From assembly GCF_015352455.1 (NCBI RefSeq), contig NZ_JADKPN010000001.1, forward strand, positions 496,001 through 560,000: a DNA stretch of 64,000 nt, written 5' to 3'. The stretch is from Nocardioides islandensis. Lineage in GTDB: Bacteria; Actinomycetota; Actinomycetes; Propionibacteriales; Nocardioidaceae. This document shows, one piece after another, positions 16,596-27,977 of the stretch. Within the stretch, counting starts at the first letter, position 1. Each line of letters starts with the position of its first letter. The notes under the pieces are model-generated. The model saw nothing but the letters and a program-made list of their open reading frames with translations. It ran no database searches and was not told the origin of the DNA. The position numbers and the translations under genes were made by a program.

Positions 16596-18100
16596 ATGCC
16601 GGCCGCGGCCCGGTCGAGCGCGGCGCGGGAACGTTCGAACAGCGCGGTCGCCGCGTCGCCCGAGTCCGCGATGGCGGTCAGCCCGAGGTTGCCCGTGCCG
16701 CCGATGGCGCTGGCCATGTGGAGGACGGTGCCGGTCTCGGTCCCGGCGTCCCAGCCGCCCGGGTTCACGTCGAGGAGGTCGTCGGTGGTCAGCGCGGCGT
16801 ACGCCTCGCTCTCGAGGTGGTCGGTCGCGGTGTAGAACTTCGGCGTCCCGTCGGCGGCGCGGAACACCCCGGCGCGGACGTCGTAGTCGCCCCGCGTCAG
16901 CGCCGCCAGGGTCGCCGACGGGTGCGTGGTGCCGCCGGCGCGGAGGTTGGTCTCCGAGGCGTACGTCGCCCAGGAGCCGCCGTTGCGGACCGCCAGGAAG
17001 TCGATCGAGCACCGGCCGACCACGCCGTGCGAGGCCAGCGCGGTGCCGACCGCGAGGGCCTGGTCGGCGATGCGGGCGGCGTACTCGGGCCGGGCGGGCA
17101 TCGTGCACCCGAGGTACGTCAGGCCGTGGCGTCCTCCGAGCACCTGCTCGTGCGTCGAGAGCACCTCGGCCTCGCCGAAGGGGGACATCCGCAGCTGGAC
17201 GCTGGGGCTGCGCACCTCCTCGCCGACGAGGAACGCCTCGACGACCCCGCCCTCCCGCTCGAGGTGCGCGTAGTAGTCGGCCACGTCGATCTCCGGCTCC
17301 TCGAGCTCGATGGCGTCGGGGTCGCCGGGCAGGCCGCCGGGCAGGTCGCCGGGCAGGGTGATGGTGCCGTTGCCGATGCCGCTCGCGCCCTCGTCCAGCT
17401 TGACGATGACGCGGGCGAGGCCGGGGTCGGCGGCCCGGAGCTCCGCGATCGCCTCGGCGACGTCGGCCCGGTCGCGCACCGCGCGCCCCGGTGCGATCGG
17501 GACACCGGCGGCCTCGAACGACTCGCGGCTGCCCGACTTCGTGCCCCAGCGGGCGAACCGCGGGTGCGCGCCGTACACGGGGATGCCGAGGTGCCGCGCG
17601 ACCTCGACGTCGTCGACGGTCACGGTGTGTCCGACGGTGACGGCGTACCTCGGGTCGGCCACCGCCTCGCGGATGCGGCGCATCACGCCGGGGTGCTCGA
17701 GCACCTTACGCGTCAGCGGGACGGGCCGGGCGTCGACCACCGGCACGAGGACCAGGCGCGCGCGGTTGGCCGGGGTGTCGAGCCCCGGCACCAGGCCGAA
17801 CCAGTAGTCGACCAGCCGCGGGTGGATCGGCATCGACGTCACGTAGACGACGCGGGTGCCGCCCGACAGCAGGCCGAGGAGGTAGCACAGGTAGCGCTCC
17901 TCGTAGGCCGGGAGCAACGGCTGCCAGCGTGGGGGGAGGTACGCCGAGATCGACTGCATCACCACGATCGTGCGCGGCACGTCGCCGGCGTCACGCCAGG
18001 TGAGGTGCGGCCACACGGATCGAAGGCGGTCGGCGAGCTCCGTGTCGTCGGCCTGCGGGTGCACGCGCTCAGCGTGACGCAGTCGCGGCTCCGAGGCCAT
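16592..18100 (-). CDS. ATP-grasp peptide ligase, PGM1-related
   Basis: A 502-residue ATP-grasp enzyme resembling the pheganomycin-type peptide ligase PGM1, which joins a peptide to an amino-acid-like N-terminal group. Visible ATP-grasp elements are ARVIVKLDEGASGIGNG (nucleotide-binding strand and loop), VVEAFLVGEEVRSPSVQLR, and the metal-binding end SETNLRAGGTTHP. The N-terminal third (for example GGTRVVYVTSMPIHPRLVDY) matches the pre-ATP-grasp region of the family. The ATG at 18100 overlaps the upstream MFS gene by 32 bases. A GTG at 18064, five bases after the MFS stop, is an alternative start. Ligase and exporter are therefore translationally linked. The product is unknown and no precursor peptide gene was found. 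Confidence 0.8.
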   Translation of the reverse strand: MASEPRLRHAERVHPQADDTELADRLRSVWPHLTWRDAGDVPRTIVVMQSISAYLPPRWQPLLPAYEERYLCYLLGLLSGGTRVVYVTSMPIHPRLVDYWFGLVPGLDTPANRARLVLVPVVDARPVPLTRKVLEHPGVMRRIREAVADPRYAVTVGHTVTVDDVEVARHLGIPVYGAHPRFARWGTKSGSRESFEAAGVPIAPGRAVRDRADVAEAIAELRAADPGLARVIVKLDEGASGIGNGTITLPGDLPGGLPGDPDAIELEEPEIDVADYYAHLEREGGVVEAFLVGEEVRSPSVQLRMSPFGEAEVLSTHEQVLGGRHGLTYLGCTMPARPEYAARIADQALAVGTALASHGVVGRCSIDFLAVRNGGSWATYASETNLRAGGTTHPSATLAALTRGDYDVRAGVFRAADGTPKFYTATDHLESEAYAALTTDDLLDVNPGGWDAGTETGTVLHMASAIGGTGNLGLTAIADSGDAATALFERSRAALDRAAAGI

Positions 18101-19415
18101 CGTCGACGGCGGGCGAGACCTGGGGCACGTCCTCGTCGCCGCCGGCGCTCGCCTGCGCGAGCTCCTCGGGCGGGACGTGGCGGACCAGGAACCCCCGGGC
18201 GGCGCGCACCGACGGGTGCAGGCCGATCGTCGCGACCACGCCGATCGCCGCGATCACCAGCCAGCCGGCGGCGCCCCAGTTCATCGCGAGGAACGTGTAG
18301 AGCGCCGGCGCCCAGACCCGGCCGAGGGTGCCGCTGAACTCGGCGGCGCCTTGGTACTCGCCGCGGCGCCGCGGGTCCATCAGCTCGGCCTCGAACGACC
18401 AGCTCGCGGCGGACAGGTAGAGCTCGGCGCCGGTCACCGTGACGTGGCCCAGCCAGACCAGCGCGATGGTCTTCCAGCCGACCGTGTCGTGGGTGGCCAG
18501 CGTGATCAGGCACGAGACCACGAAGAAGGCCGTGGAGACGCGGATCGCGCGCAGCGCGGTCGGGATGTTCTTGATGCCGCGGGAGGCGACCATCGGCAGG
18601 AAGATGCACATCACCGTGTTGGTGCCGAACAGGAACGCCAGCAGCACCCGCGGGGCGTCGGTCTCCTCCACCAGCCACAGCGGGATGACGATGTTGAGCA
18701 GCACCTGGTTGGTCCACAGGACGCCGGCGAAGAAGGTGCTCGCCAGCCAGCCGGGGTTCCGCAGCGGGCCGGGACCGGGGATCCTCTCCCTGCGCTCGTC
18801 GGGCGTGCGGTCGTCGTGGGCCGCGTTGGGCAGCCGCAGGATGGCCGCGGCGTTGACCAGGAACGCGACCGCGGTGAACCACGGGATCGCCTCGAGCACG
18901 ACGTTGGAGTCGAACGCCAGGGCGATGCCGCCGACCAGGGAGCCGAGGGTGAAGCCGACGTTGAGGGCGGAGTACATGTAGGCCCGCGACTTCACCCGCT
19001 CCTGGGGCGGCAGCACGTCGACGGTGTAGGCGCCGTACGCCGACCCGCCGAGCGAGCCGACCACCTGCATCGCGCAGGCCATCAGGACGTATCCGGTGAA
19101 CCCGTGGATGAACGGCCAGAGCGTGAACATGCCCGCCTGCCCGGCGGCGCTCAACGCCCACATCCGCTTGGGCCCGTAGCGGTCCACCAGCTTGCCGGCG
19201 GGGAGCGCGGCGACGAACGCCGCGACGCCGGCGATCGTCAGGCCCAGTCCGACCTGGGCGGCGCTCAGGCCGACGACCTGGGTGAAGAACACCGCCGACC
19301 CGGTCATGAACGTGCCCTCGCCGAGGGCGAAGAGCAGCGACTGCCCGGCGAGGCGGCCCGCGAGCGGGGAGGGCGCGTGGAAGCGGCGGACGAGGGAGGC
19401 AACCGGTGAGCTCAT
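18069..19415 (-). CDS. MFS transporter (probable exporter)
   Basis: A 448-residue, 12-helix major facilitator. The loop-2/3 motif LVDRYGPKRMW is present. A paired motif after helix 6 and a middle loop of about 25 residues (LPNAAHDDRTPDERRE) give the usual 6+6 arrangement. The ATG at 19415 is preferred over a GTG nine codons earlier because the family N-terminus follows it. It overlaps the downstream peptide ligase by 32 bases, which suggests it exports the ligase product. It is divergent from uox, so a ureide or purine transport role is also possible. Confidence 0.85.
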   Translation of the reverse strand: MSSPVASLVRRFHAPSPLAGRLAGQSLLFALGEGTFMTGSAVFFTQVVGLSAAQVGLGLTIAGVAAFVAALPAGKLVDRYGPKRMWALSAAGQAGMFTLWPFIHGFTGYVLMACAMQVVGSLGGSAYGAYTVDVLPPQERVKSRAYMYSALNVGFTLGSLVGGIALAFDSNVVLEAIPWFTAVAFLVNAAAILRLPNAAHDDRTPDERRERIPGPGPLRNPGWLASTFFAGVLWTNQVLLNIVIPLWLVEETDAPRVLLAFLFGTNTVMCIFLPMVASRGIKNIPTALRAIRVSTAFFVVSCLITLATHDTVGWKTIALVWLGHVTVTGAELYLSAASWSFEAELMDPRRRGEYQGAAEFSGTLGRVWAPALYTFLAMNWGAAGWLVIAAIGVVATIGLHPSVRAARGFLVRHVPPEELAQASAGGDEDVPQVSPAVDDGLGAATASR

Positions 19416-19556
19416 GGCCTGGTCGAGTGTTCCAGGCACCACGGACGGTCGTCGCCCGGTTTATGGCTGGCTGGGGTGCGCTCCTGATCCTCGGCCGTCG
19501 CGAGCGTCGTCTCGTCGTGTGCCTGGCAAGGCGGAGGAGGGAGACATGACGGAGTC

Positions 19557-19637
19557 ATGGCGACTGACGACAACGCAGTCCAGGCGCCGACGGGGCGGCG
19601 CGCAGCAGGCCATGGGATCAGGAGCGGACCCTACTAG
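19557..19637 (+). CDS. Possible 26-residue leader ORF before uox
   Basis: A short frame starting MATDDNAVQAPTGRRAAG ends at TAG inside the uox -10 region. A very strong ribosome binding site (GGAGGAGGGAG, 19533-19543) precedes this ATG and an overlapping ATG at 19546 in another frame. There is no recognised family. It may be a leader peptide, the remnant of a displaced gene, or chance. Confidence 0.2.
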   Translation: MATDDNAVQAPTGRRAAGHGIRSGPY

Positions 19638-19640
19638 GGT
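19635..19640 (+). promoter_or_regulatory. -10 element for uox (leaderless type)
   Basis: TAGGGT lies 6 bases before the ATG of uox. It would drive the purine-degradation run. Confidence 0.55.
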
Positions 19641-19646
19641 GCCCGC

Positions 19647-20489
19647 ATGGCGGTGTTGGGCGAGAACCGGTACGGCAAGGCGGAGAGCCGGGTCGTGCGG
19701 ATCGTCCGGGACACCCCCCGCCACGAGATCGTCGACCTGAACGTGTCGTCGTCGCTGCGCGGCGACTTCGACGCCGCGCACGTGTCCGGCGACCAGGCGG
19801 CCGTGCTGCCGACCGACACGCAGAAGAACACCGCGTTCGCGTACGCCAAGCTGCACGGCGTGTCCTCGCCCGAGGACTACGCGCTGGCGCTGGCTTCCCG
19901 GCTGCTCGAGGCCGCACCGGCGGCGGCCGCGGCCGAGGTGCGCGTCGAGCAGTACGCCTGGGACCGTCTCGGCCAGCACGCGTTCGCGCGCCGCGGCGGC
20001 GACGTACGGACGTGCGAGGTGACCGTCTCCCGGTCGGGCGCGTCGGTGGTGTCGGGGCTGAAGGACCTGGTGGTGCTGAAGTCGACGGGGTCGGAGTTCA
20101 AGGGCTTCCTGGTCGACGAGTTCACCACGCTCGCCGAGACCGACGACCGGATCCTGGCCACGTCGCTGGTGGCCCGGTGGCGGCACGACACCACGGACGT
20201 CGACTGGAACGCCTCCTTCGACGACGTGCGCGAGGTGCTGCTCTCGACGTTCGCGACGACGTACTCCCGCGCCCTGCAGGAGACGCTGTACCTGATGGGC
20301 TCGGCGGTCGTCGACACGATGCCGGGCATCGCGGAGATCTCGTTCTCCGCGCCGAACAAGCACCACTTCCTGGTGGACTTCTCCGGCTTCGAGGTCGACG
20401 GGCTGACGAACGACGGCGAGGTGTTCATCGCCGCCGACCGGCCGTACGGGCTCATCGAGTGCACGGTGCTGAGAGATGCGCCGGCATGA
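19647..20489 (+). CDS. uox: Urate oxidase (uricase)
   Basis: A 280-residue, cofactor-free oxidase that converts urate to 5-hydroxyisourate with release of hydrogen peroxide. It has two tunnel-fold repeats. The catalytic region includes YGKAESRVVRI (Lys) near residue 9 and LPTDTQKNTAFAYAK (Thr) near 55. The second repeat has FKGFLVDEFTTLAETDDRIL and the family signature EISFSAPNKHHFLVDF. Length is close to the bacterial norm. It is the first gene of a purine-degradation run and overlaps the next gene by ATGA. It is probably transcribed from the leaderless promoter at 19635. Confidence 0.95.
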   Translation: MAVLGENRYGKAESRVVRIVRDTPRHEIVDLNVSSSLRGDFDAAHVSGDQAAVLPTDTQKNTAFAYAKLHGVSSPEDYALALASRLLEAAPAAAAAEVRVEQYAWDRLGQHAFARRGGDVRTCEVTVSRSGASVVSGLKDLVVLKSTGSEFKGFLVDEFTTLAETDDRILATSLVARWRHDTTDVDWNASFDDVREVLLSTFATTYSRALQETLYLMGSAVVDTMPGIAEISFSAPNKHHFLVDFSGFEVDGLTNDGEVFIAADRPYGLIECTVLRDAPA

Positions 20490-20920
20490 GCCTCACCCGT
20501 GAGCAGCTGCTCGGCTGCCTCTCCGTGCCGCGGTGGGCGGACGAGGTGCTGTCCGGCGAGCCGTACGCCGACCGTTCCGCGCTGCTGGCCGCGGCCGACG
20601 CCGCGGCCCGCTCGATGTCGGACCCGGAGCTCGACCAGGCGCTGTCGGCCCACCCGCGGATCGGCGAGCGGGGTGGGGCCCAGTCACAGCGGGAGCAGGC
20701 CGGGGTGGACGCCTCGGCGGCCGACCGGCTGGCGGCCGGGAACGCGGCGTACGAGGAACGGTTCGGGCGGGTCTTCCTGATCCGGGCCGCGGGCCGGGAC
20801 GCCGACGAGATCCTGGCCGAGCTCGAGCGCCGTCTCGCGAACACCGACGACGCCGAGCGGGCCGAGACCGTCGACAACCTGAGGCAGATCGCCCTGCTCC
20901 GACTGGAGGCACTCGTCTGA
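20486..20920 (+). CDS. uraD: OHCU decarboxylase
   Basis: A 144-residue helical enzyme that decarboxylates 2-oxo-4-hydroxy-4-carboxy-5-ureidoimidazoline to S-allantoin. The signature LSAHPRIGER carries the catalytic His. A second conserved block is AAYEERFGRVFLIRAAGR, and the end matches the family (NTDDAERAETVDNLRQIALL). It starts within the uox stop (4-base overlap) and ends in the start of uraH (TGATG), so the three are translationally coupled and catalyse consecutive steps. Confidence 0.93.
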   Translation: MSLTREQLLGCLSVPRWADEVLSGEPYADRSALLAAADAAARSMSDPELDQALSAHPRIGERGGAQSQREQAGVDASAADRLAAGNAAYEERFGRVFLIRAAGRDADEILAELERRLANTDDAERAETVDNLRQIALLRLEALV

Positions 20921-21225
20921 TGGCCACCCTCTCGACTCACGTGCTCGACACGGCCCTCGGACAGCCGGCGGCCGGGGTGGCCGTGCGGCTGGAGTCGCGC
21001 GACGGCGACTTCCTGGACTCGGCGACGACCGACGACGACGGGCGGGTCGGGTCGCTGGGCGGGGAGCTGGGGCTGGCGTCGTACGTGCTGCGGTTCGACA
21101 CCGCGGCCTACGTGAGCGGCTTCTTCCCCGAGGTCGTGATCGTGTTCACGGTCGCCGACGACCGGCACCACCACGTGCCGCTGCTGCTCTCGCCGTACGG
21201 GTACTCGACCTACCGTGGCAGCTGA
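20920..21225 (+). CDS. uraH: 5-hydroxyisourate hydrolase (transthyretin-like)
   Basis: A 101-residue transthyretin-related protein that hydrolyses 5-hydroxyisourate to OHCU, the step between uox and uraD. N-terminal LSTHVLDTALGQPAAGV holds one active-site His. The centre has GRVGSLGGELGLASYVLRF, and HHHVPLLLSPYGYSTYRGS ends in the diagnostic YRGS. The start overlaps the uraD stop by one base. The last 11 bases overlap allB. Confidence 0.95.
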   Translation: MATLSTHVLDTALGQPAAGVAVRLESRDGDFLDSATTDDDGRVGSLGGELGLASYVLRFDTAAYVSGFFPEVVIVFTVADDRHHHVPLLLSPYGYSTYRGS

Positions 21226-22558
21226 CCCGTTGGGTGATCTCGTCATCCGCGCCTCTCGGGTCGTCGTCGGCGACGCGGAGGTGCCCGCCTGCGTCGAGGT
21301 GAGGGGCGGACGCATCGCCTCGGTCACGGCGTACGACCGGGTGCCGTCGGCCCCGACGGTGGTGACCCTCGGCGAGGACGAGGTGCTGCTGCCCGGCCTG
21401 GTCGACACCCACGTGCACGTCAACGAGCCGGGACGGACGGAGTGGGAGGGCTTCGCCAGCGCGACCCGCGCCGCCGCGGCCGGCGGTGTCACCACGATCC
21501 TCGACATGCCCCTCAACTCCATCCCTCCCACGACCACCGTCGAGGCGCTCGAGGTGAAGCGCGCCGCGGCCGAGGGGCAGTGCTTCGTGGACGTGGGGTT
21601 CTGGGGCGGTGCGGTGCCGTCGAACCTCGGCTCGCTGTCGTCGCTGCACGAGGCCGGCGTCTTCGGGTTCAAGTGCTTCCTGCTCGACTCGGGCGTCGAG
21701 GAGTTCCCGCCGCTCTCGTCGTCCGAGTTCTCCTCGGCCCTCGCGGAGACGGCGGGGCTCGGGGCGCTGATGATCGTGCACGCCGAGGACGGCTCGCTGA
21801 TCGACGACTCGCTGCTGCGGGGTCCGACCTACGCCGGGTTCCTGGCCTCGCGGCCGAGGTCGGCCGAGGAGGCGGCGATCTCCCTGGTGCTGTCGGCCGC
21901 GCGGGCCACCGGCGGTCGGGCGCACGTCGTGCACCTGTCGGACGCGGACGCGGTTCCGCTGCTGAGGGAGGCGCGATCGTCCGGGGTGCCGGTCACGGTC
22001 GAGACCTGCCCGCACTACCTGACCTTCGACGCCGAGTCGGTGCCCGACGGCGCCACCGAGATGAAGTGCTGCCCGCCGATCCGCGAGGCCGCCAACCGCG
22101 AGGCGTTGTGGGCGGCGCTCGCGTCCGGGGACATCGACGTGGTCGTCTCCGACCACTCACCGTGCACCGCGGCGCTGAAGGCCAGCCCGGACTTCGGGGT
22201 GGCGTGGGGCGGGATCGCGTCGGTGCAGCTCGGGCTCCCTGCGGTGTGGACGGGAGCCCGGTCGCGCGGCTGCTCGCTGGTGGACGTCGTGCGGTGGATG
22301 GCGTCCGGGCCCGCCGCGCTGGTCGGGCTGTCCGACCGCGGGTCGATCGCGGTGGGGATGCAGGCCGACCTGGTGCGGTTCGCACCGGACGCGTCGTTCA
22401 CCGTCTCGGCCGCCGCCCTGCGACACCGGAACGCCGTCTCGGCCTACGACGGGATGCCGCTCGTGGGCGAGGTACGGGAGACCTGGCTGCGCGGCGTACC
22501 GGTCGCGGACGAGGATGGGCCCCGAGGTCGGCTGCTGGTCAGAGGAGGAGATTCGTGA
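21215..22558 (+). CDS. allB: Allantoinase
   Basis: A 447-residue amidohydrolase that opens allantoin to allantoate. The binuclear metal site elements are visible: GLVDTHVHVNEPGRTEWEG, the carboxylated-lysine motif GFKCFLLDSGV, IVHAEDGS, VVHLSDA, and the Asp in VVVSDHSPC. The GTG at 21215 gives a family N-terminus (DLVIRASRVVVGD). It overlaps uraH by 11 bases and allE by 4 bases. Confidence 0.93.
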   Translation: MAADPLGDLVIRASRVVVGDAEVPACVEVRGGRIASVTAYDRVPSAPTVVTLGEDEVLLPGLVDTHVHVNEPGRTEWEGFASATRAAAAGGVTTILDMPLNSIPPTTTVEALEVKRAAAEGQCFVDVGFWGGAVPSNLGSLSSLHEAGVFGFKCFLLDSGVEEFPPLSSSEFSSALAETAGLGALMIVHAEDGSLIDDSLLRGPTYAGFLASRPRSAEEAAISLVLSAARATGGRAHVVHLSDADAVPLLREARSSGVPVTVETCPHYLTFDAESVPDGATEMKCCPPIREAANREALWAALASGDIDVVVSDHSPCTAALKASPDFGVAWGGIASVQLGLPAVWTGARSRGCSLVDVVRWMASGPAALVGLSDRGSIAVGMQADLVRFAPDASFTVSAAALRHRNAVSAYDGMPLVGEVRETWLRGVPVADEDGPRGRLLVRGGDS

Positions 22559-23388
22559 CCTATCACGTGCCCCGTGGCGGACTGCCGCCGCAGACCGCGT
22601 TGACGACCGGTGGTGCCGGCCGGGCGCGGTTCACCGAGGCGTACGCCGTGATCCCCGCACGGACCCAGAGCGACATCACCGCGTCGTACCTGCCCGGCTG
22701 GGACGGCATGCGCATGTGGGTGCTGGCGCGGCCGCTGACGGGGTTCGCCGAGACGTTCAGCTGGTACGTCGCCGAGGTGTCGCCCGGGGGAGGTACGGAG
22801 GAGGGCGAGCCCACCGAGGGCACCGAGTCGGTGCTGTTCGTGGTCGACGGGACGCTGCAGCTCGAGGCGGACGGTGACCGGTACGAGCTGGAGCCGGGCA
22901 GCTACGCGTTCCTGCCGCCGCTCGCCGACTGGTCGTTGAGGAACTCGGGCGAGGCGACCGCGACGTTCCACTGGATCCGCAAGCGGTACGAGCAGGTCGA
23001 GGGGCTCTTCGAGCCCGACGTCCTGGTGACCCACGAGCGCGACGTGACTCCGATCGAGATGCCCGGCACCGACGGCGCCTGGTCGACGACACGGTTCGTG
23101 GAGATCGACGACCTGCGCCACGACATGCACGTCAACATCGTCAACTTCCAGCCCGGCGGTGCGATCCCCTTCCCCGAGACCCACGTCATGGAGCACGGCC
23201 TGTACGTGCTGGAGGGCAAGGCCGTGTACCTCCTCAACACCGACTGGGTCGAGGTCGAGGCCGGCGACTTCATGTGGCTGCGCGCGTTCTGCCCCCAGGC
23301 CTGCTACGCCGGCGGACCCGGCCCCTTCCGCTACCTGCTCTACAAGGACGTCAACCGCCACGCCCACCTCGGGCTCGGGAGCCCGTGA
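22555..23388 (+). CDS. allE: (S)-ureidoglycine aminohydrolase
   Basis: A 277-residue bicupin that releases ammonia from (S)-ureidoglycine to form (S)-ureidoglycolate. Both cupin halves are present: the first around TESVLFVVDGTLQLEADGD, the second with the metal-binding set around HVMEHGLYVLEGKAVYLL and WLRAFCPQACYAGG. An excellent ribosome binding site (AGAGGAGG) precedes the GTG, which overlaps the allB stop by 4 bases. Its substrate is normally made from allantoate by AllC, which is not encoded in this window. Confidence 0.92.
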   Translation: MTYHVPRGGLPPQTALTTGGAGRARFTEAYAVIPARTQSDITASYLPGWDGMRMWVLARPLTGFAETFSWYVAEVSPGGGTEEGEPTEGTESVLFVVDGTLQLEADGDRYELEPGSYAFLPPLADWSLRNSGEATATFHWIRKRYEQVEGLFEPDVLVTHERDVTPIEMPGTDGAWSTTRFVEIDDLRHDMHVNIVNFQPGGAIPFPETHVMEHGLYVLEGKAVYLLNTDWVEVEAGDFMWLRAFCPQACYAGGPGPFRYLLYKDVNRHAHLGLGSP

Positions 23389-23509
23389 CCGGAGGCTCGA
23401 AGCCCGGTTAGAGTGACCGGCACGGCCTGTTGTTCGCATGGATAACCAGCAGGCGCGGGATCCGCCAGCAACCATGCGTCTGCGAGCACGGGCCGCGACG
23501 GGAGGTGCG

Positions 23510-24894
23510 ATGGCCGGGATCGTGGTCAACGGGGAGCACCGCCCGCTGGAGGGCGTGCCGCTGCACACCAACCTGCTGGACTTCGTGCGCGCGTGCGGGC
23601 TGACCGGTGCGAAGGAGGGCTGCGCCGAGGGCGAGTGCGGGGCGTGCGCGGTCATGGTCGCGCGGCCGGCGGCCGACGGGTCGGACGCGACGGAGTGGAC
23701 GGCGATCAACTCCTGCCTGGTGCCGGCGGCGGCCTACGACGGGCAGGAGGTCGTCACCGCCGAGGGCCTGGGCAGCCCCGAGGACCTGCACCCCGTGCAG
23801 CACGAGATGGCAGTACGCGGCGGGTCGCAGTGCGGCTACTGCACGCCGGGCTTCGTCTGCAGCATGGCCGCGGAGTACTACCGCGAGGGCCGCGGCGAGG
23901 ACGGGCACGGCTTCGACCTCCACGCACTGAGCGGCAACCTCTGCCGCTGCACCGGCTACCGCCCCATCAAGGACGCCGCCGACGCCCTCGGGTCCCCGGC
24001 CGCCGACGACGCGATCGCCGGCCGACGTACGGCGCTCCCGCCGGCCGCCGTACCCACCCGGCTGCACGACCCCGAGGCGATGTTCGTCCGGCCGCTCGAC
24101 CTCACCCACGCGATCGAGCTCCTGGCCGAGCAGCCCGACGCGACCGTCGTCGCCGGCTCCACGGACTGGGGCGTCGAGGTGAACCTCAAGGGCTCGCGCG
24201 CCCGGATGGTGCTCGCCGTCGACCGCCTCGACGAGCTGCGCACCTGGACCGTCGGCGACGACGAGCTCCGCATCGGCGCCGCCCTCACGCTGTCCGAGGT
24301 CGAGCGCCGGTTGGAGGGGAGGCTGCCCCTGCTGGCCGGCCTGTTCCCGAACTTCGCCTCCCGGCTGATCCGCAACGGCGCCACGCTGGGCGGCAACCTC
24401 GGCACCGGCTCGCCCATCGGCGACGCCCCGCCCGTGCTGCTCGCGCTGGACGCGAGCGTCGTGCTCGCCTCCGGTGAGGGCGAGCGGACGGTGCCGTTGA
24501 GCGCGTACTTCACCGGCTACAGGGAGTCGGTCCGCAGGCCCGGTGAGCTGATCACGGAGGTCGTCGTCCCGTTGCCGGCTCCCACCACCACGGCGTTCCA
24601 CAAGATCGCGAAACGGCCGTTCGACGACATCAGCAGCGTGGCCGTGGCCTTCGCGCTGGACATCGCCGAGGGCACGGTGACCCGGGCCCGCATCGGCTTG
24701 GGCGGCGTCGCCGCGACCCCGATCCGCGCCACCGCGACCGAGCAGGCCCTCGAAGGGCGGCCGTGGGACGACGAGACCGTCGAGCGGGCCGCTCAGGTGC
24801 TCGCCGCCGAGGGCACCCCGATCGACGACATGCGGGCCAGCGCGACGTACCGCCGCGCCATGCTCGGCAACGCCCTGCGCAAGCTGGCCGCGTC

Positions 24895-24898
<4 letters not shown>
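23510..24898 (+). CDS. xdhA: Xanthine dehydrogenase small subunit (2Fe-2S and FAD domains)
   Basis: A 462-residue iron-sulfur flavoprotein of the molybdenum hydroxylase family, which passes electrons from the Mo subunit to FAD. The first domain has the plant-type 2Fe-2S cysteines (GCAEGECGACAV). The second cluster is in QCGYCTPGF plus NLCRCTGYRPI. The FAD domain runs from about 200 to the end, with VVAGSTDWGVEV and TLGGNLGTGSPIGDAPP. The ATG at 23510 has GGGAGG upstream; an in-frame upstream extension has no family similarity. It overlaps xdhB by 4 bases. A 121-bp gap after allE may hold a second promoter. Confidence 0.94.
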
Positions 24899-27143
<2,245 letters not shown>

Positions 27144-27147
<4 letters not shown>

Positions 27148-27977
27148 GCACCTGGTGGCAGGCGGTCGCGGACCTCCGCGCGCGCCGCGAGGCCGGCGTC
27201 CTGGTCACCGTCACCGACGTCCGCGGCCACGCGCCCCGCGACGCCGGGGCCAAGATGGTCGTCACAGCCACGACGACGACCGGATCCATCGGGGGCGGCA
27301 ACCTGGAGGCCGAGGCCGTACGCCGCGCGCGGGCGTTGCTGGGGACCGACGGCCCGAGACCGGAGACGTTCGAGAGCCATCTCTCCGACAAGGCGCCGCT
27401 GCAGCACGGCGTGCAGTGCTGCGGCGGCGAGGTGTCCGTCCTGCTCGAGCCGCTCCCCGTCGTCCCCAGCGTCGCCATCTTCGGCGTCGGCCACGTCGGG
27501 CTGGAGCTCGCGCGCATCCTGGCGCGTCACGACCTCGACCTGCACCTGGTCGACTCGCGGACCGAGCACCTCGACGCGGCCGCGATGGCTCCGCTCGCCG
27601 ATGCCGTGGCGAACGTGCAGGTCCACCCCGTCCCCGTGCTCCCCGAGCTGGTGCTGGCCGAGCTGCCGCGCGGCACCCACGTCCTGGTCATGACGCACGA
27701 CCACGCCGAGGACGTCGCCCTGTGCGACGCGGCCATCCGGCTCGACCACCTCGGGCCGATCGGGCTCATCGGGTCGAGCGCCAAGGGGGCGCGCTTCCGG
27801 GCGCAGCTGCTCGCCGACGGACACGACGAGAGTGCCGTCGCGCGGATCACCCTGCCGATCGGGATGCCGGGCGTGACGACGAGCAAGGAGCCCGCGTCCA
27901 TCGCCGTCTCGGTCGCGGCCGCGCTGCTGGCGGCGTTCGAGCGCGAGGGCGCCCGCCAGGGTCGCCACGGGGCATGA
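27144..27977 (+). CDS. xdhC: Xanthine dehydrogenase accessory protein XdhC
   Basis: A 277-residue protein of the XdhC/CoxI family, which binds the molybdenum cofactor, promotes its sulfuration and delivers it to XdhB. Features are GHAPRDAGAKMVVT and GSIGGGNLEAEA in the N-terminal domain, QCCGGEVSVLLE, then a Rossmann-type C-terminal domain with VAIFGVGHVGLELARIL and IGLIGSSAKGARFRAQL. It overlaps both neighbours by 4 bases, as expected for a co-translated maturation factor. Confidence 0.92.

Noticed and set aside
19459..19548. Second small frame upstream of uox (starting MAGWGALLILGRRER)
   Set aside because: It has no ribosome binding site and a basic, low-complexity composition. Only the better-supported 26-codon frame is listed, at low confidence.
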